A stretch of DNA of 64,000 nt from Macrococcus lamae (GTDB lineage: Bacteria; Bacillota; Bacilli; Staphylococcales; Staphylococcaceae), in contig NZ_SCWB01000007.1 of the NCBI RefSeq assembly GCF_004359545.1, positions 1 through 64,000 of the forward strand, written 5' to 3'. Made by a program: the position numbers and the translations under genes. The notes below the pieces were generated by a model. The model saw only the letters and a list, made by a program, of their open reading frames with translations, was not told where the DNA came from and searched no databases. Shown in pieces: positions 41,935-51,773 of the stretch. How positions within the stretch are numbered: the first letter of the stretch is position 1; every line of letters begins with the position of its first letter.

Positions 41935-42963
41935 TTATTTGTAGCCTTTCTCTATTTCCTCAATCTGCTGCACTGTTGTCTTCACGCCGCCACCTGAGAA
42001 ATACCAGAGATATGGATCAAGCTCAACTATGTTATCTTCTTTAACTGCATTGACATCTTTAATGACATCATTAGTCAACGCCTGCTTGCTTGATGACTTA
42101 CCACCTACTGCGACTCCTCTATCCATCGCAAAAATAATATCAGGGTTTTTATCATTCAAATATTCAAAATTAATGACCTGACCATGACCTTCTGCTTTGA
42201 TATCAGCATCCGCTTCTTTAACACCTAATACATCATGGATAAAGCCGAATCGTCCACCTTTACCGAATACAGATAATTCTCCTTCATTCGCAAGGACGAA
42301 TAATCCTTTCTTATCTGAAGCTGCTGTCAGTTTTTTTACTTCTACGATTTTATCATCCAGCGCTTTAACGAGTTCTTCTGCCTGATTTTCTTTATCAAAG
42401 ATTTTACCGAGATTTGCGGTGTTCTCTTTTACGCTGCCGATATAATCTTCTGCATCTGTTCCCATATAAAGGATTTTAGCATTTGGTGCTGCTTTCTTCA
42501 TTTCATCCAGCACTTTACTTGAGGCTTGACGAGCGGAAATAATGATTACATCAGGATTTGTCTCAGCGAGTTTCTCAAAGTTAGCTTCCTTTAATGTTCC
42601 TAAGTTTGTATATTTGTCTTCTTTGAACCCTGCAAGAAACTCAGGTAATGAACGATTCCCTTCTCCTTTAGGCAGACCGACGACACTGTCCTCTACACCG
42701 AACTCCTGCAGCGTTGATAATGTACCGTAATCAAATACAGCCACTTTTTTAGTGTTTTTCGGCACTTCTACTGTTTCAGTCACTTCTTTAGCGTCACTGC
42801 CGTCTTCTTTCTCACCCATCACCTGATACGATGATTTAATCTTCACTGTCTCTGTTGACGCGCCTTCTGTTGACGTTTTGTCTTTCTCTGCTGATTGACC
42901 GCCGCATGCTGCAAGCGTCAGGATAACTACTAAAGTCAGTAATACTAATGATAATCTCTTCAT
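41935..42963 (-). CDS. sstD: Catechol-siderophore-binding lipoprotein SstD-like
   Basis: 342 residues. Lipobox ILTLAAC (Cys20), class III binding fold. Close to S. aureus SstD: MGEKEDGSDAKEVTETVEV, PKGEGNRSLPEFL, FKEDKYTNLGTLKE, NEGELSVFGKGGRFGF, DPYLWYFSGGG. It binds iron complexed by catechol ligands and delivers it to SstAB. Last gene of the operon, 78 nt from sstC. Ribosome site AAGGAGAAGAAA. Confidence 0.9.
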   Translation of the reverse strand: MKRLSLVLLTLVVILTLAACGGQSAEKDKTSTEGASTETVKIKSSYQVMGEKEDGSDAKEVTETVEVPKNTKKVAVFDYGTLSTLQEFGVEDSVVGLPKGEGNRSLPEFLAGFKEDKYTNLGTLKEANFEKLAETNPDVIIISARQASSKVLDEMKKAAPNAKILYMGTDAEDYIGSVKENTANLGKIFDKENQAEELVKALDDKIVEVKKLTAASDKKGLFVLANEGELSVFGKGGRFGFIHDVLGVKEADADIKAEGHGQVINFEYLNDKNPDIIFAMDRGVAVGGKSSSKQALTNDVIKDVNAVKEDNIVELDPYLWYFSGGGVKTTVQQIEEIEKGYK

Positions 42964-43041
42964 TTTCTTCTCCTTTATGATGGTTTGATTTTTTCTGGAT
43001 TGATTGCACGATGAACAAAGTTTTTAACTCAATTGTTTTTA

Positions 43042-43845
43042 TTATACAAGCTGTACTTCTTCAATGAATTCGTCGACTGTTTTCGCGTCATCGAAATAGA
43101 CGCAAATTTGCTGACCGAATATGCATTCGATATTAATGTCCATATCATAGACCGCTTTCAGCGCTTCTGTTGTAATCACATCATCTTTTCTGCCGTCAAG
43201 CAGCACTTCGCCTTCTTTCAGCGCTATGATATGGTCAGCGTAACATGAAGCAAAGTTGATATCATGGATGACGATGACGATTGTCTTCTGTTTTTCGCGA
43301 ACAAGCTTTCGCAGCAGCTGCATCATCTGTACAGAATGTTTCATATCCAGATTATTCAGCGGCTCATCCAAAAAGATATAGTCCGTATCTTGTGCGAGCG
43401 TCATAGAAATGTAAGCTCGCTGACGTTGACCGCCTGACAGCTCATCCAGATATCGGTCCTGCATATCAGTAAGTGCCATATATTCCAGTGCTTCATCGAC
43501 TAGTGCATGATCTGCTTTTGACAACCGCCCTTTGGAATACGGGAATCTGCCGAAGCTCACAAGCTCGCGCACAGTGATTTTCAGATTCGTATGGTTGCTC
43601 TGCTTCAGTACAGCTAACTTTTTAGCGACTGCATCACTTTTCATTTCAGTGATATTCTCATTATCCAGGTATACTGTGCCGGAATCCGAATCGATGAGGC
43701 GGGTCGCGGCATTCAGCAGCGTACTTTTACCGGCACCATTCGGTCCGATGATAGCAGTGATAGCACCTTCTTTAATATGCGTAGACACATTATTCAAAAT
43801 AGCTTTCCTGCCGATATTGACTGATAGTTTTTCTATATTAATCAT
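43042..43845 (-). CDS. sstC: Iron-siderophore ABC transporter ATPase
   Basis: 267 residues. Walker A IGPNGAGKSTLL, Q-loop LKQSNH, signature LSGGQRQRAYI, Walker B YIFLDEPLNNLD and switch His (VIHDINFA). FepC/FhuC type. ATG at 43845 with AAGGAGGGTGCTC; 8-nt overlap with sstB. It could also serve the ATPase-less BtuF/FecCD pair at 28-30 kb. Confidence 0.92.
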   Translation of the reverse strand: MINIEKLSVNIGRKAILNNVSTHIKEGAITAIIGPNGAGKSTLLNAATRLIDSDSGTVYLDNENITEMKSDAVAKKLAVLKQSNHTNLKITVRELVSFGRFPYSKGRLSKADHALVDEALEYMALTDMQDRYLDELSGGQRQRAYISMTLAQDTDYIFLDEPLNNLDMKHSVQMMQLLRKLVREKQKTIVIVIHDINFASCYADHIIALKEGEVLLDGRKDDVITTEALKAVYDMDINIECIFGQQICVYFDDAKTVDEFIEEVQLV

Positions 43846-44791
43846 GAGCACCCTCCTTGAATAGCAGATAGATGAAATATAGACCGCCGGCAAAGTTGAT
43901 CATGATGGTAATTTCAGTATTGCCATCAAATAAATATTGCGTGAGCATCTGACCGACTAACAGTGTAATAGCTGATATACAGATGATCGCCGGAATAAGC
44001 AGACGGTGTTCAAAAGTCTTCATAAACTGATAAGTGACATTACAGACAATGATACCGAGAAATGTAATCGGTCCGACAAGAGCTGTCGAGACACTGACGA
44101 GCACTGCGACGATTAAAAGCATCGAACCTGTCAGCCGGTCGATATCGATACCGAGGTTCGTCGCATGGATTTTGCCGAGACTAAGGACATCCAGTTCATG
44201 ACTCTTCCTGTAAATGATGTAGAGCATCACCAGGATGACGACTGCACATATACCGAGCAGTGAAGTATTCACTGTATTGAAGCTTGCAAACATTCGGTCC
44301 TGCAGCATCAGAAAGTCATCCGGATTCATCACCATATGCATGAAACTTGAAAGGCTTTGAAAACAAGTTCCCATGACCATACCGAAGAGCAGAATGAAGT
44401 AGACAGACACATTTTTTTTGAATACCAGTTTGAACAGGCCGAGTGTAAACAAAATCATCAGCACGACTGAAATAAAAAAATTCACGTATGTATTAAACAG
44501 TACCGTACTGAATGTTCCGAACAAAAAGATGATGATTGTCTGAATAAATAAATAAACGGCGTCCAGTCCGATGACTGACGGGGTCAACAAGTTGTTTTCA
44601 GTAAGTGTCTGAAAGATGAGTGACGACACGCCGATAGCAGCACCGACAAGCAGAATAGCTGCTATTTTTTTCAACCGTGACGGCAGGACATAAGCCAGCA
44701 CATTAAAGTTCAGCTGGATGACGATGAATAAACCGATTAATCCGAGAAGAACGAGAGACAACAGCCATATTTGATTATATTTTTTCTGCAT
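43838..44791 (-). CDS. sstB: Iron-siderophore ABC permease (second)
   Basis: 317 residues, about nine helices of the FecCD family: LKKIAAILLVGAAIGVSSLIFQ, NNLLTPSVIGLDAVYLF and TALVGPITFLGIIVCNVTYQ. It pairs with SstA as the membrane heterodimer. The start overlaps sstA by 17 nt. Confidence 0.9.
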   Translation of the reverse strand: MQKKYNQIWLLSLVLLGLIGLFIVIQLNFNVLAYVLPSRLKKIAAILLVGAAIGVSSLIFQTLTENNLLTPSVIGLDAVYLFIQTIIIFLFGTFSTVLFNTYVNFFISVVLMILFTLGLFKLVFKKNVSVYFILLFGMVMGTCFQSLSSFMHMVMNPDDFLMLQDRMFASFNTVNTSLLGICAVVILVMLYIIYRKSHELDVLSLGKIHATNLGIDIDRLTGSMLLIVAVLVSVSTALVGPITFLGIIVCNVTYQFMKTFEHRLLIPAIICISAITLLVGQMLTQYLFDGNTEITIMINFAGGLYFIYLLFKEGAHD

Positions 44792-45737
44792 AGTTCCCTC
44801 TCCTCAGCAGCAGCAATACCATGAATATGACACTTCCCAATATTCCAAGCGTCAGACCGATCGGTATTTCATAAGGGAAGATAATCAGACGGCTGAATAT
44901 ATCGGCGATCATGACCAGTATGGCACCGAACAGCGCTGTAAAAGGCAGTGTCTTCTGCAGATGATCTCCGACGAATAAGTTGACGATATTCGGAACAATA
45001 AGCCCGAGAAACGGCAGTACACCGATTGTCACAACTACAGTCGCCGAAACAATGGCTGCGATGACGATGCCGAGATTCATGATCTTATCGTATGAAATAC
45101 CAAGGTTGCGGCTGAACGACTCTCCCATCCCTACTATCGTAAAGTGATGGGCAAAGAAATAAATCACAATGACCATCGGAATAATAATGATCAAAATTTC
45201 GTAGCGTCCTGTCGTTATCATTGAGAAATCACCGACAAAAAAATTGCCGATGCTCTGCATAGCATTGAATCTGAGTGCCATAAACGTTGCAAAACTGGAA
45301 ACGATATTGCCGAGCATCAGACCGACCAGCGGAATAAAGATAGCATCCTTATATTTAATACGTCGGACAATACCCATGAAAACCATCGTGCCGATGATTG
45401 CGCTGATGATGGCAAACGACAATTTAATGAGAATATGAGCTTCGGTAAAGAAAATCATCGCAATGAGAATACCGAGTTTCGCGAAATCCATCGTTCCCGC
45501 AGTCGTCGGTGATACGAATTTATTGCGTGTCAACTGCTGCATCAATAGACCTGCTACACTTAAAGCGACTCCTGCTAGAATAATGGAGACTGTTCGTGGA
45601 ATACGACTGTTCAGCAGGATGTTTTTATCGTTCTCTGATAACTTCATCAAACTTCCCGGTGTCACATTGACCACTCCTATGAAAATAGAAATGATTGACA
45701 GAATCAACAGGATTATAACAAAATAACGTAACTTCAT
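44775..45737 (-). CDS. sstA: Iron-siderophore ABC permease (first)
   Basis: 320 residues, about nine helices. RIPRTVSIILAGVALSVAGLLMQ, TRNKFVSPTTAGTMDFAKLG and GVLPFLGLIVPNIVNLF mark FecCD. First gene of sstABCD; its ribosome site AAGGAGTTTGTC is preceded by a Fur box, so the operon should be induced by iron shortage. Confidence 0.9.
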   Translation of the reverse strand: MKLRYFVIILLILSIISIFIGVVNVTPGSLMKLSENDKNILLNSRIPRTVSIILAGVALSVAGLLMQQLTRNKFVSPTTAGTMDFAKLGILIAMIFFTEAHILIKLSFAIISAIIGTMVFMGIVRRIKYKDAIFIPLVGLMLGNIVSSFATFMALRFNAMQSIGNFFVGDFSMITTGRYEILIIIIPMVIVIYFFAHHFTIVGMGESFSRNLGISYDKIMNLGIVIAAIVSATVVVTIGVLPFLGLIVPNIVNLFVGDHLQKTLPFTALFGAILVMIADIFSRLIIFPYEIPIGLTLGILGSVIFMVLLLLRRGNYAEKI

Positions 45738-45755
45738 GACAAACTCCTTCGCGAA

Positions 45756-45770
45756 TGATAATCATTCTCA
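45756..45770. promoter_or_regulatory. Fur box
   Basis: TGATAATCATTCTCA matches the 7-1-7 Fur consensus TGATAATnATTATCA at all but one base. It lies 19 nt upstream of the sstA start codon. Confidence 0.85.
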
Positions 45771-45953
45771 TTCATCATAAGGAAAAATGACATAGAAATC
45801 AAGCGGTTTCAGAAAAAAATATACGTTACTTATGCATTTTGCTTTTCCTATAATGAACCATTAATCGTCAGAATATTATAATAAAAAAATGATATTCCAA
45901 AACGATGCTTCATGGTATATTTGAACCATTAAATGTATTAAAGGAGAACAGTT

Positions 45954-47297
45954 ATGGAGAAAAAGTTACAGCAGACAATCGGTTTCTGGACTGCTATTAC
46001 GATTGTGATCGGAACGATTATCGGTTCAGGAGTTTTTGTTAAACCTTCAGTCGTGCTGAATCATGCTGGTTCAAGCAACATGGCGATATGGGCATGGGTG
46101 GTCGGAGGTATTCTGACACTTGCGGCAGGTCTGACAATTGCTGAAGTCGGCGCACAGATTCCGAAGACCGGCGGATTGTACGCCTATATCCGTGATATTT
46201 ACGGCAGCTTCTGGGGATTTCTGACTGGATGGGTGCAGACCGTTATTTACGGTCCTGCTATTATTGCATCACTGACTTTATTTTTCGGTATTCTTATTTC
46301 TAACTTTTTTAACTTGAATCAATCCACCGGTGTATGGATTGGTATCGCTGCATTGACATTCCTCGTACTGCTCAACATCGTCGGTACCTCGCTTGGCGGA
46401 GCGATGCAGAATATCACAACAATCGCGAAATTGATTCCTGTCTTCGCTATTATTGTGTTTGGTCTCCTCTGGGGTAAAGCACCTATTTTCAATCAGGATG
46501 TCTCGAACTTGATTGTCCAGAAAGACCAGATTAACTTCGGCCGCGCTGTACTTGCGACATTGTTTGCTTACGACGGCTGGATCATGCTGACGAACTTAAC
46601 CGGTGAAATGAAAAACGCCAAGCGCAACTTGCCGCTTGCGATGCTCGTCGGTCTGTCTGTTGTGACACTTGCCTATGTGTTCATCAATATCGCCGTGTTT
46701 CATGTCATTCCTGCTGAAACATTGGTCGGTCTCGGCAACACAAGCTCTGCTGAAGCTGCTAAAGTACTGTTTGGGGATTTAGGGTCTAAATTTGTCAATA
46801 TCGGTGTCATCATTTCGATATTTGGCTGTCTGAACGGTAAGATTATGACATTCCCGCGTGTGCCCTTTGCGATGGCTGATGATAAGCTCCTGCCATTATC
46901 AGGGCCGATCAGCTATATCAACCCTAAGACTAAGACGCCGGTTGGTGCTTTAGTTATCGTCTATATACTTGGCTTATTGCTGGTGCTGCTGACGCTGCTA
47001 ATCCCATCTGTCGTCAACGCAGACTATTTATCGGAAATTTGTATTTTTATTATATATGTCTTCTATATTATGGCGTTCATTGGTCTATTCCTGCTGCGAA
47101 AACGCACTAAAGGCACTGCAAGAAGCTACTCTGTACCACTTTATCCTATTGTACCGCTTGTCGCGATTCTCGGTGGACTGTTCATTATCATCAGTACGCT
47201 GCAGAGTGATTTTCTAGGAGCCTTGTATTCCATTATCATTGTGCTGGTCGGTATACCATTCTACTTCATGCTTAAAAATAAGCAGCGTAATGTTTAA
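45954..47297 (+). CDS. APC amino-acid permease/exchanger (SteT-like)
   Basis: 447 residues, 12 helices. GTIIGSGVFVKPSVVL in helix 1, GGLYAYIRDIYGSFWGFLTGW, and FAYDGWIMLTNLTGEMKNAKRNLP are LAT-type exchanger signatures, as in the Ser/Thr exchanger SteT. It moves neutral amino acids across the membrane. Ribosome site AAAGGAGAACAGTT. Divergent from the sst operon. Confidence 0.87.
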   Translation: MEKKLQQTIGFWTAITIVIGTIIGSGVFVKPSVVLNHAGSSNMAIWAWVVGGILTLAAGLTIAEVGAQIPKTGGLYAYIRDIYGSFWGFLTGWVQTVIYGPAIIASLTLFFGILISNFFNLNQSTGVWIGIAALTFLVLLNIVGTSLGGAMQNITTIAKLIPVFAIIVFGLLWGKAPIFNQDVSNLIVQKDQINFGRAVLATLFAYDGWIMLTNLTGEMKNAKRNLPLAMLVGLSVVTLAYVFINIAVFHVIPAETLVGLGNTSSAEAAKVLFGDLGSKFVNIGVIISIFGCLNGKIMTFPRVPFAMADDKLLPLSGPISYINPKTKTPVGALVIVYILGLLLVLLTLLIPSVVNADYLSEICIFIIYVFYIMAFIGLFLLRKRTKGTARSYSVPLYPIVPLVAILGGLFIIISTLQSDFLGALYSIIIVLVGIPFYFMLKNKQRNV

Positions 47298-47354
47298 GTA
47301 ACTTTAATTTCGGCTATATTCTTAAATAAATACATCGAAAAGAGGATATTAACT

Positions 47355-47459
47355 ATGAGCAGATTTATTCGTTTACTAATCAAATTAAGCCCTATTTTAT
47401 TACCTATTATTCAACGTCAATTGAACAAACGTTCAAATTCAAACCGTTATAACAAATAA
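47355..47459 (+). CDS. 34-residue basic hydrophobic peptide
   Basis: MSRFIRLLIKLSPILLPIIQ, then RQLNKRSNSNRYNK: a short amphipathic or membrane helix and a basic tail. AGAGGATATTAACT is a fair ribosome site, and a perfect terminator follows directly, so a discrete small transcript is likely. It could be a membrane-active peptide, a small regulatory peptide or a type I toxin; no antisense RNA is evident. Too short for confident coding. Confidence 0.55.
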   Translation: MSRFIRLLIKLSPILLPIIQRQLNKRSNSNRYNK

Positions 47460-47488
47460 AAAAAGTTCGGCAGCTGCCGAACTTTTTT
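47459..47488. terminator. Perfect palindromic terminator
   Basis: AAAAAAGTTCGGCAG and its exact complement, with A and T runs on both sides, acting for the 34-residue ORF and for the broken permease gene; the stop of the latter begins at its last base. Confidence 0.9.
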
Positions 47489-48927
47489 TATTCCTTCTGA
47501 TTAAGAATAAGATGGTCAAGTTCTGATGTCTTCATATTTTTAAGCTTTTTGTAACGAACAAAAAAGAATATAATGCCGAGTATCAACCAGGCAAACAGCG
47601 CAATGTAGCTCTCTATCGATAAAGACGCTGGCGACCCGGGAAATAATAGCAGTATAAGAAATATTAAACTGATAACCGCCCCGATAAGGGCAGATGTCTT
47701 GTAAAACGGATGATAATATTGATGTCTCTTACGATAACTGAACAGCTTGAACGCACTTAAGCAGGTCACTAAATAAGCGATAGATACACCTGTTGACGAC
47801 ATATCAACAATCCATATGAGGGCTGTGCGACCAAGCCATGGTGATATCAGTGCAAGACCGACAATAAAGATGATAGCTTTGTAAGGTGTATTATATTTAT
47901 AATGCAGTTCCTTAAATGCATGTGGCATAACGCCTGAGCGTCCCATAGAAAAGAGCAGTCTGCTTGAACTCATCAAAAAGCCGTTAAGACCAGTAAATAT
48001 ACCCATTAAAATCGCTGTTGCCAGCACAGTAACACCTATCCAGCCGAACGCAGCTTCAATGACAGATCCTGTGACAAATAATTGACCGTCCAGTTTAAAC
48101 TCATCTTTAAAGACCCAGCCGGTCACCAGCACCATGGCAATATAAGTTGCTGCGCCGGCAAGCAGACTGAAAACTATCAGTTTAAAAGATTTTTTCGGTG
48201 AAAAACTGAATTCTTCTGCTGTCTGAGGAATATTATCGAAACCAACGTATGCCCATGGCGCAACGGCGAGAATGATCAGTATAGACTGAAAAACGCCAAG
48301 CTCTTGATTAAAGGCAGGTTTCACATTGGTGAATGAAAACGTTGGTGTAAAAAACGAAGCAGCGAACATAAGAGCAACGACAACTGCAAGTACGACACAG
48401 CACATATACTGGATGTTCCCTGAGAAACTAGACCCTTTAATACTGATCCAGCCGAATATCAATAAAATCAATGAAGATAACACCACTTCTGTCGCATAGA
48501 CATCTCAGCCTGCTATCGTATAAAGTCTGCCCTGTTCCATCAACCCGGGAAATAGAAATTTAAACAGCAGGCTGAATGCTGAGGCATTGAGTGCGACAAT
48601 ACAAATGTAACCGAATGTTAGAAACCAGCTTGAGAAAAAAGCAATATATTTACCAAATCCCATATAGCCGAATGCAAAGGCACCTCCAGACACCGGAAAC
48701 TTCTCGACAAGCGCGCCGTAACTGATAGCGATGATAATCATCAATATCGCCCCGATCAATAGACCTATCGAGCTGCCCACTGGTCCGGCTGACTTTATCC
48801 AGTCGCCTGGCAGTACAAAAGCCCCCCACCCAATACTGGAACCGTAAGCAATTGCCCAAACAAATTTCTCTGATAAATTTTTATCAAGTGTCTGTCGCTT
48901 TTCACTGTTATTCTTCAAATTCCTCAC
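47488..48927 (-). pseudogene. APC-family permease broken by an in-frame TGA
   Basis: A single reading frame of 480 codons interrupted only by TGA at 48505-48507. Before it: FVWAIAYGSSIGWGAFVLPG and YGALVEKFPVSGGAFAFGY (helices 1-3). Immediately after, in the same frame, comes DVYATEVVLSSLILLIFGWI, and the other nine helices continue to the end. Relatives read AGWDVYxxEV here, so TGG (Trp) probably became TGA. Function would be amino-acid uptake. The first start is a GTG or TTG near 48918-48927 with AGAGGTGAGG. It is a recent nonsense mutation, a readthrough case or a sequence error; nothing else is decayed. Confidence 0.85.
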
Positions 48928-48975
48928 CTCTTATAAGAAGTGGTTACCCTAAACGTATGAGGATTAAAGAAAATA

Positions 48976-49338
48976 TTATAACTTCCATGCTGCAATAATC
49001 AATAACAGCCATGCCGCGATAAACAGCACGCCGCCGATCGGTGTAATAGCACCGAGCACTTTAATCTGTGTGACAGCGAGTATATAAAGCGATCCGCTGA
49101 AGAAGATGATCCCTGCTGTCATTAACCAGCCTGCTACGTTTAAGTTAAGAGTAGTTGTACCTGACAATACGCCGATGACGAGCAGTCCCAGCGCATGATA
49201 CATCTGGTACTGTACAGCCTTCTCCCATATGCCGAGGTACTTATCAGAGAGCTTGTTCTCCAGTCCATGTGCCCCGAATGCTCCAAGAGCCACTGCTAAC
49301 AGTGCATTGATCGCACCGATGATTAAAAATGTTTTCAT
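48976..49338 (-). CDS. DUF423 (YwdK) membrane protein
   Basis: 120 residues, four helices. [20 protein letters not shown] and [17 protein letters not shown] near the start and a late [15 protein letters not shown] match the DUF423 family. Function unknown. It lies downstream of ung-DUF5327 as in other staphylococci and B. subtilis (ywdK/ywdI/ung). Confidence 0.87.
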   Translation of the reverse strand: MKTFLIIGAINALLAVALGAFGAHGLENKLSDKYLGIWEKAVQYQMYHALGLLVIGVLSGTTTLNLNVAGWLMTAGIIFFSGSLYILAVTQIKVLGAITPIGGVLFIAAWLLLIIAAWKL

Positions 49339-49353
49339 ATTCTATGTTTCCTC

Positions 49354-49626
49354 CTAAAAATCAAATAATGACTCGCCATTTCCATGACCGTCGTCTGTTA
49401 CTGCTTTGTCTTTAATAGTGCCTCCCATCATCTTCAGCTCAGCCGCTGAGATGTCACCACTATTGATAGAAGACGGTGCTGGTTCAGATGACGCAGCGGG
49501 CATTGACGTGATGAGTGATGCCAGTGTCTGAATCGCGTACATATGTTTTTCGAATGCTGCTTGAGACACGGCGGATTTTGCAAGCGTCAGTTCCTGTTCA
49601 ATCTGCTTAATCAGCTGTTGATTCAT
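49354..49626 (-). CDS. DUF5327 (YwdI-like) protein
   Basis: 90 residues. [20 protein letters not shown] then a helical segment ([15 protein letters not shown]) and a Ser/Pro-rich, acidic end ([11 protein letters not shown]). Conserved after ung. The ATG at 49626 lies inside the ung reading frame (20-nt overlap) with AAGGAGGTTGTC ahead. Confidence 0.8.
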   Translation of the reverse strand: MNQQLIKQIEQELTLAKSAVSQAAFEKHMYAIQTLASLITSMPAASSEPAPSSINSGDISAAELKMMGGTIKDKAVTDDGHGNGESLFDF

Positions 49627-50284
49627 CCATGACAACCTCCTTACACCAATCAATCGGTTTGATACCATGAGATTTGAGATAATGATTCGTCTGACTGTAA
49701 GGTTTTGACCCGAAGAAGCCGCGCGATGCACTGAGCGGACTTGGATGAACGCTCTTCAGCACTTTATGCTTTGACTCATCGATCAATGACAGTTTCGCCT
49801 GCGCGGGTTTCCCCCATAAAATAAATACAACGTGTTCCTTATGGTTACTCACTGCCTGAATGACCTCGTCTGTAAACGCCTCCCAGCCGATCCCTTTATG
49901 AGAATGTGCCGCCCCATGTTCAACGGTCATCACGGTGTTCAACAGCAGTACACCTTCTTCGGCCCAGCCCGTCAGTTCGCCGGTCGAGCGCGTGCAGCCT
50001 GTGTCAGCTTCAAGTTCCTTATACATATTGCGGAGTGAAGGTGGAAACTTCGTGCCGTTTTTCACAGAAAATGCCAGTCCATGTGCCTGGTCAGGTCCGT
50101 GATAAGGATCCTGGCCGAGAATGACCACTTTCACTTGGTCGAACGGGGTATATTTGAAGGCATTGTATATATTTTTTCTGGCAGGATATATCGTTTTTGT
50201 TGTATAGGCTTTCTCCAAAAAATCGTCCATGTTCGTGAAATCATGCTTTTCTTTAATATCTTTAAAGATCGTCTCCCAGTTCAT
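49607..50284 (-). CDS. ung: Uracil-DNA glycosylase
   Basis: 225 residues. [20 protein letters not shown] holds the catalytic Asp (water-activating loop); [10 protein letters not shown] and [13 protein letters not shown] (His and Leu intercalation loop) are family-1 UDG motifs. It removes uracil from DNA to begin base excision repair. ATG at 50284 with GAGGTGAATGAG; the GTG three codons earlier is less likely. Confidence 0.97.
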   Translation of the reverse strand: MNWETIFKDIKEKHDFTNMDDFLEKAYTTKTIYPARKNIYNAFKYTPFDQVKVVILGQDPYHGPDQAHGLAFSVKNGTKFPPSLRNMYKELEADTGCTRSTGELTGWAEEGVLLLNTVMTVEHGAAHSHKGIGWEAFTDEVIQAVSNHKEHVVFILWGKPAQAKLSLIDESKHKVLKSVHPSPLSASRGFFGSKPYSQTNHYLKSHGIKPIDWCKEVVMDESTAD

Positions 50285-50392
50285 CTCATTCACCTCGTCA
50301 TAAATTGTATCATATTATTCAAGCATTTTATTTTGTCATACCCTTATTTCTGATATGATATTAACAAATACAGAAGAATGGGGTATGTCAAA

Positions 50393-51223
50393 ATGGCTTT
50401 AAAGAAAACATTAACAATCGCAGGTTCAGATACGAGTGCAGGAGCTGGTATGCAGGCTGACCTGAAAACTTTTCAGGAACATAATACGTACGGTATGGTG
50501 GCGCTCACTGCTGTCGTCACAATGGATCCTGAAACATGGAGTCACGACGTGACACCGCTGCCGATTGAACTGCTGGACAAACAGCTGAAAACAGCGTTGT
50601 CTATTCAGCCGGATGCCATCAAAACAGGGATGCTCGGTACAGAAGAAATCATCGGTCGTGCGGCACAGGCATTTAAAGATTCTAATGCCGAATACTTCGT
50701 TGTCGACCCGGTCATGGTGTGTAAAGGGGACGATGAAGTCCTTAACCCGGGAAATACTGATGCGATGATCAAAGAATTACTGCCGATTGCAACTGTTGTC
50801 ACACCGAACTTATTTGAAGCGGGACAATTATCAGAACTCGGTAAACTGACTTCTGTTGAAGATATGAAAAAAGCCGCTCAAGTGATTTATGACCGCGGCG
50901 CGAAGCACGTTGTTATTAAAGGCGGCAAGGCATTGGAAGGCGCAGAAGCAGTTGATCTATACTACGACGGTGAAACATTTACGCAGTTGACGACCGATAA
51001 ATTCCAGTCATCTTATAACCACGGCGCAGGCTGTACGTTCGCAGCAGCTGTAACAGCTAACTTAGCAAACGGCTTAACACCACGCGAAGCAGTCATCAAT
51101 GCAAAAGCCTTTGTCGCTTCAGCAATTAAAAACGGCTGGAAAATGAACGACTTCGTCGGACCAGTTCAGCATGGTGCTTATAACAAAGTCGAAAAAATTG
51201 ACGTGCAGACAACAGAAGTCTAA
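50393..51223 (+). CDS. pdxK: Pyridoxine/pyridoxal or hydroxymethylpyrimidine kinase
   Basis: 276 residues, the length of staphylococcal PdxK. TIAGSDTSAGAGMQADLKTF, DPVMVCKGDDEVL, VVTPNLFEAGQL, VVIKGGKAL and the anion hole NHGAGCTFAAAV (GAGC) with Asp replaced by surrounding His/Gly are ribokinase-superfamily marks. It phosphorylates vitamin B6 forms and may also act on HMP (ThiD). Divergent from ung. Confidence 0.92.
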   Translation: MALKKTLTIAGSDTSAGAGMQADLKTFQEHNTYGMVALTAVVTMDPETWSHDVTPLPIELLDKQLKTALSIQPDAIKTGMLGTEEIIGRAAQAFKDSNAEYFVVDPVMVCKGDDEVLNPGNTDAMIKELLPIATVVTPNLFEAGQLSELGKLTSVEDMKKAAQVIYDRGAKHVVIKGGKALEGAEAVDLYYDGETFTQLTTDKFQSSYNHGAGCTFAAAVTANLANGLTPREAVINAKAFVASAIKNGWKMNDFVGPVQHGAYNKVEKIDVQTTEV

Positions 51224-51242
51224 ATCTATAGCAGTAACAGCG

Positions 51243-51289
51243 ACACGGACATTCACGGCAGTTCAACCTGCTTAAGTAGATGTCCGTGT
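51243..51289 (+). terminator. Terminator after pdxK
   Basis: ACACGGACAT / ATGTCCGTGT, 10 bp, with a nested GCAG/CTGC hairpin in the 27-nt loop, then a T-rich run. Confidence 0.75.
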
Positions 51290-51405
51290 TTCTTTATTTT
51301 TTTAGTAGTTTTGTCTTAAAGAATTAAACGTAAGCTCAAACGGTATAATTTTTCATCAATTTCTAGTAAAATAGTAAGGTATAAATAATTGAAGGAGTCC
51401 TGACG

Positions 51406-51762
51406 ATGGAATTAATTAACCAGGAAATCGTGCAGCAGCATTTAGATGAATTTACACATCAGCCTGTCTATCTGCACGTAGAAACAACGAACGGTGCCTA
51501 TGCATCACATTTCGATGCACAAGTATTCAATGCAGGCACATTTTTAAGAAATATTCAGGTCACTTATATTCAGGCGAAGATTACAGGTGGCGGCAAAGAA
51601 CCGTTCCGTGTCGGCTTGAAGCTTGATAGCGGCTGGATATATGTTCAAGGTTTAACGCATTATGAAATCACAGAAAACGGTGAATTCCTGCTGGCAGGAC
51701 ACAATTTCCAAGGTCAGCTGGCTGCTGCACTTGAAATCAGCAAAACACCGTTTCCGTTATAA
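51406..51762 (+). CDS. YojF-family (DUF1806) protein
   Basis: 118 residues. YLHVETTNGAYASHF, LRNIQVTYIQAKITGGG and FRVGLKLDSGWIYVQGLTHY are the DUF1806 core, a beta-rich protein always next to bshB2. Probably linked to bacillithiol synthesis, but biochemical role unknown. First gene of yojF-bshB2-folE2-maa, gaps of about 10 nt. Ribosome site GAAGGAGTCCTGACG. Confidence 0.88.
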   Translation: MELINQEIVQQHLDEFTHQPVYLHVETTNGAYASHFDAQVFNAGTFLRNIQVTYIQAKITGGGKEPFRVGLKLDSGWIYVQGLTHYEITENGEFLLAGHNFQGQLAAALEISKTPFPL

Positions 51763-51773
51763 GAGGTGTAATT

